The notes below the pieces were generated by a model. That model made no database searches. It was not told the origin of the DNA and worked only from the letters and a program-made list of their open reading frames with translations. A program made the position numbers and the translations under genes. A DNA stretch of 16,262 bases from Acidimicrobiales bacterium (lineage in GTDB: Bacteria; Actinomycetota; Acidimicrobiia; Acidimicrobiales; JABEUL01), in contig DAIDJA010000005.1 in NCBI GenBank assembly GCA_027451605.1, positions 1 to 16,262 of the forward strand, read 5' to 3'. Shown here in pieces: positions 15,509 to 16,262 of the stretch. The first letter of the stretch is position 1, and every line of letters starts with the position of its first letter.

Positions 15509-15706
15509 TTAATCCGACTTTGTTAAATTTGGATAAGTGTTGCAACAGGAGCTACACCACATTTCCGATTGTCGTTCAGCCTTAGATTCAATTATCTTAC
15601 TCATATCGGGATCAAAATAGTCTAAGTCAAGTTTTAGGTAGATCCTATAAACTTCAAACAGAGTATCTTCGTTGTCACCGCAGTTTTGACAAGTTTTATC
15701 CGGCAT
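15509..15706 (-). CDS. Small zinc-ribbon protein, function unknown
   Basis: A 65-residue protein with two cysteine pairs, C6-x2-C9 near the N-terminus and C51-x2-C54 near the C-terminus, the latter preceded by Trp and followed by a third Cys. A strand-like TLFEVYRIYLKLD lies between. This CxxCGxxxxTLFEVYRIY...WCSSCxxTYP pattern resembles short actinobacterial zinc ribbons I have seen annotated only as hypothetical, so the gene is probably real despite its length. The ATG has no Shine-Dalgarno, but TAGAAT lies seven bases upstream, the same leaderless arrangement as padR. It converges on the DUF5318 gene and diverges from panB. A nucleic-acid or protein-contact role would be typical of a zinc ribbon, but nothing here shows which. 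Confidence 0.72.
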   Translation of the reverse strand: MPDKTCQNCGDNEDTLFEVYRIYLKLDLDYFDPDMSKIIESKAERQSEMWCSSCCNTYPNLTKSD

Positions 15707-15713
15707 CTATTCA

Positions 15714-15719
15714 ATTCTA
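15714..15719 (-). promoter_or_regulatory. Predicted -10 of the small zinc-ribbon gene, leaderless spacing
   Basis: TAGAAT on the reverse strand ends seven bases before the ATG at 15706, with no Shine-Dalgarno between. The spacing is identical to that upstream of padR. Confidence 0.45.
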
Positions 15720-15820
15720 ATTCCAGCTAACTTAATTGTTGCTGGCAGTTTAAATTATTATGGGTTGCTAGGCTGCAAATTTTAAGGGAAAAGATGTGGG
15801 AAAACATTGGAATTCACGAA

Positions 15821-15826
15821 TATAAT
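15821..15826 (+). promoter_or_regulatory. Candidate -10 for panB
   Basis: A perfect TATAAT lies 91 bp upstream of the panB ATG in the 211-bp divergent gap (15707-15917). It would give a leader of roughly 85 bases. A 7-bp inverted repeat, ATCCTTA (15831-15837) and TAAGGAT (15868-15874), falls inside that leader. No -35 is convincing, and I see no known riboswitch in the gap. Confidence 0.35.
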
Positions 15827-15917
15827 TAGTATCCTTAGTGACATTTCGATGCGTTTAAAATATTAAGTAAGGATTCTGACGGCCATAAAAGATAGGTTAT
15901 CGGGTGAAAGGCAGCCA

Positions 15918-16262
15918 ATGACGAATAGCAGCGACAAAATTAATAAAACAGTACCGTGGATTATGGCTAAAAAGCGATCAAAAGGCGATAATCCTTTGGT
16001 AATGATCACAGGCTATGATTTTCCTACCGCACAAATCTTGGATCGTGCCGGTGTCGATATCATTTTGGTAGGAGACTCTCTTTCTAATGTTGTTTTGGGC
16101 AATAGGAGTACTACCGACGTTTCCATGTCAGACATGATTCATCACGTAAAAGCGGTTTCCAACGCAGAAACCGAAGCTCTGGTAGTAGCTGATCTTCCCT
16201 GGTTAAGCTATCATCTCAGTATCGAAAAATCTGTTTTAAATGCCGCCGATTTAATTAGAGCC
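15918..16262 (+). CDS. panB: 3-methyl-2-oxobutanoate hydroxymethyltransferase PanB (3' end missing)
   Basis: PanB transfers a hydroxymethyl group from methylene-tetrahydrofolate to 3-methyl-2-oxobutanoate, the first committed step of pantothenate and hence CoA synthesis. The window holds 115 in-frame codons and the frame runs off the right edge. After a short variable N-terminus the family pattern is clear: MITGYDFPTAQILDRAGVD, then the metal-binding ILVGDSLSNVVLG, then MIHHVKAVSN, ALVVADLPWLSY, and a helix ending NAADLIRA. These match the first part of the TIM-barrel enzyme. The ATG is preceded by GAAAGG six bases upstream. It diverges from the small zinc-ribbon gene. Completeness beyond the edge cannot be judged. 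Confidence 0.93.
   Translation, partial: MTNSSDKINKTVPWIMAKKRSKGDNPLVMITGYDFPTAQILDRAGVDIILVGDSLSNVVLGNRSTTDVSMSDMIHHVKAVSNAETEALVVADLPWLSYHLSIEKSVLNAADLIRA

Noticed and set aside
15831..15874. A 7-bp inverted repeat in the panB leader as a possible regulatory stem
   Set aside because: The arms are only seven bases and 30 bases apart, and no known riboswitch or operator pattern fits. It is noted under the panB promoter but not claimed as a feature.

Overview
The window comes from a low-G+C member of the Actinomycetota; it looks AT-rich by eye, though I did not compute the composition. The lineage rests on gene order and on families I know mainly from this phylum. The run is jag-rsmG-parA-parB, then cwlM, trxA, trxB, murJ and a DUF6049-type protein on the opposite strand, then pcnA, ino1-padR, a DUF5318 protein, a small zinc ribbon and panB. 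This is the classical origin-proximal block of actinobacteria. Species cannot be fixed from the sequence. An uncultivated aquatic or marine low-G+C lineage is plausible, but that is inference.

Layout. Positions 1-4307 run forward: jag (cut by the left edge), rsmG, about 1.05 kb of non-coding AT-rich DNA holding three perfect 16-bp parS sites, then overlapping parA-parB. Positions 4308-4387 lie between convergent genes and hold three near-consensus DnaA boxes. Positions 4388-11737 run in reverse. Transcription starts near 11.74 kb and reads DUF6049 protein, murJ, degV, a 123-bp gap, a two-helix membrane protein, trxB, trxA and a CwlM-like protein. pcnA (11790-13166, forward) diverges from this block and converges on ino1. 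padR-ino1 is a reverse-strand pair with a 4-bp overlap. A perfect 19-bp inverted repeat lies just upstream of padR, in the divergent gap to the DUF5318 gene. A two-cysteine-pair mini-protein gene (reverse) and the first 115 codons of panB (forward) complete the window.

Functions fall into four groups. ParA, ParB and parS segregate the chromosome origin. MurJ, the CwlM-like protein and probably the DUF6049 membrane protein serve cell-wall precursor export and its control. TrxA and TrxB keep cytosolic thiols reduced. RsmG, Jag/KhpB and PcnA act on RNA. Ino1 makes the inositol phosphate used for actinobacterial inositol lipids and possibly mycothiol, and PadR is its probable local regulator. I see no mobile element, CRISPR array, tRNA or rRNA, and no clearly new multi-gene system. 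The most notable items are the parS-bearing non-coding region, the DnaA-box cluster beside parB, the PadR-associated palindrome, the loss of zinc ligands in the CwlM-like protein, and degV with a two-helix protein in the place where relatives carry sigM and its anti-sigma factor.
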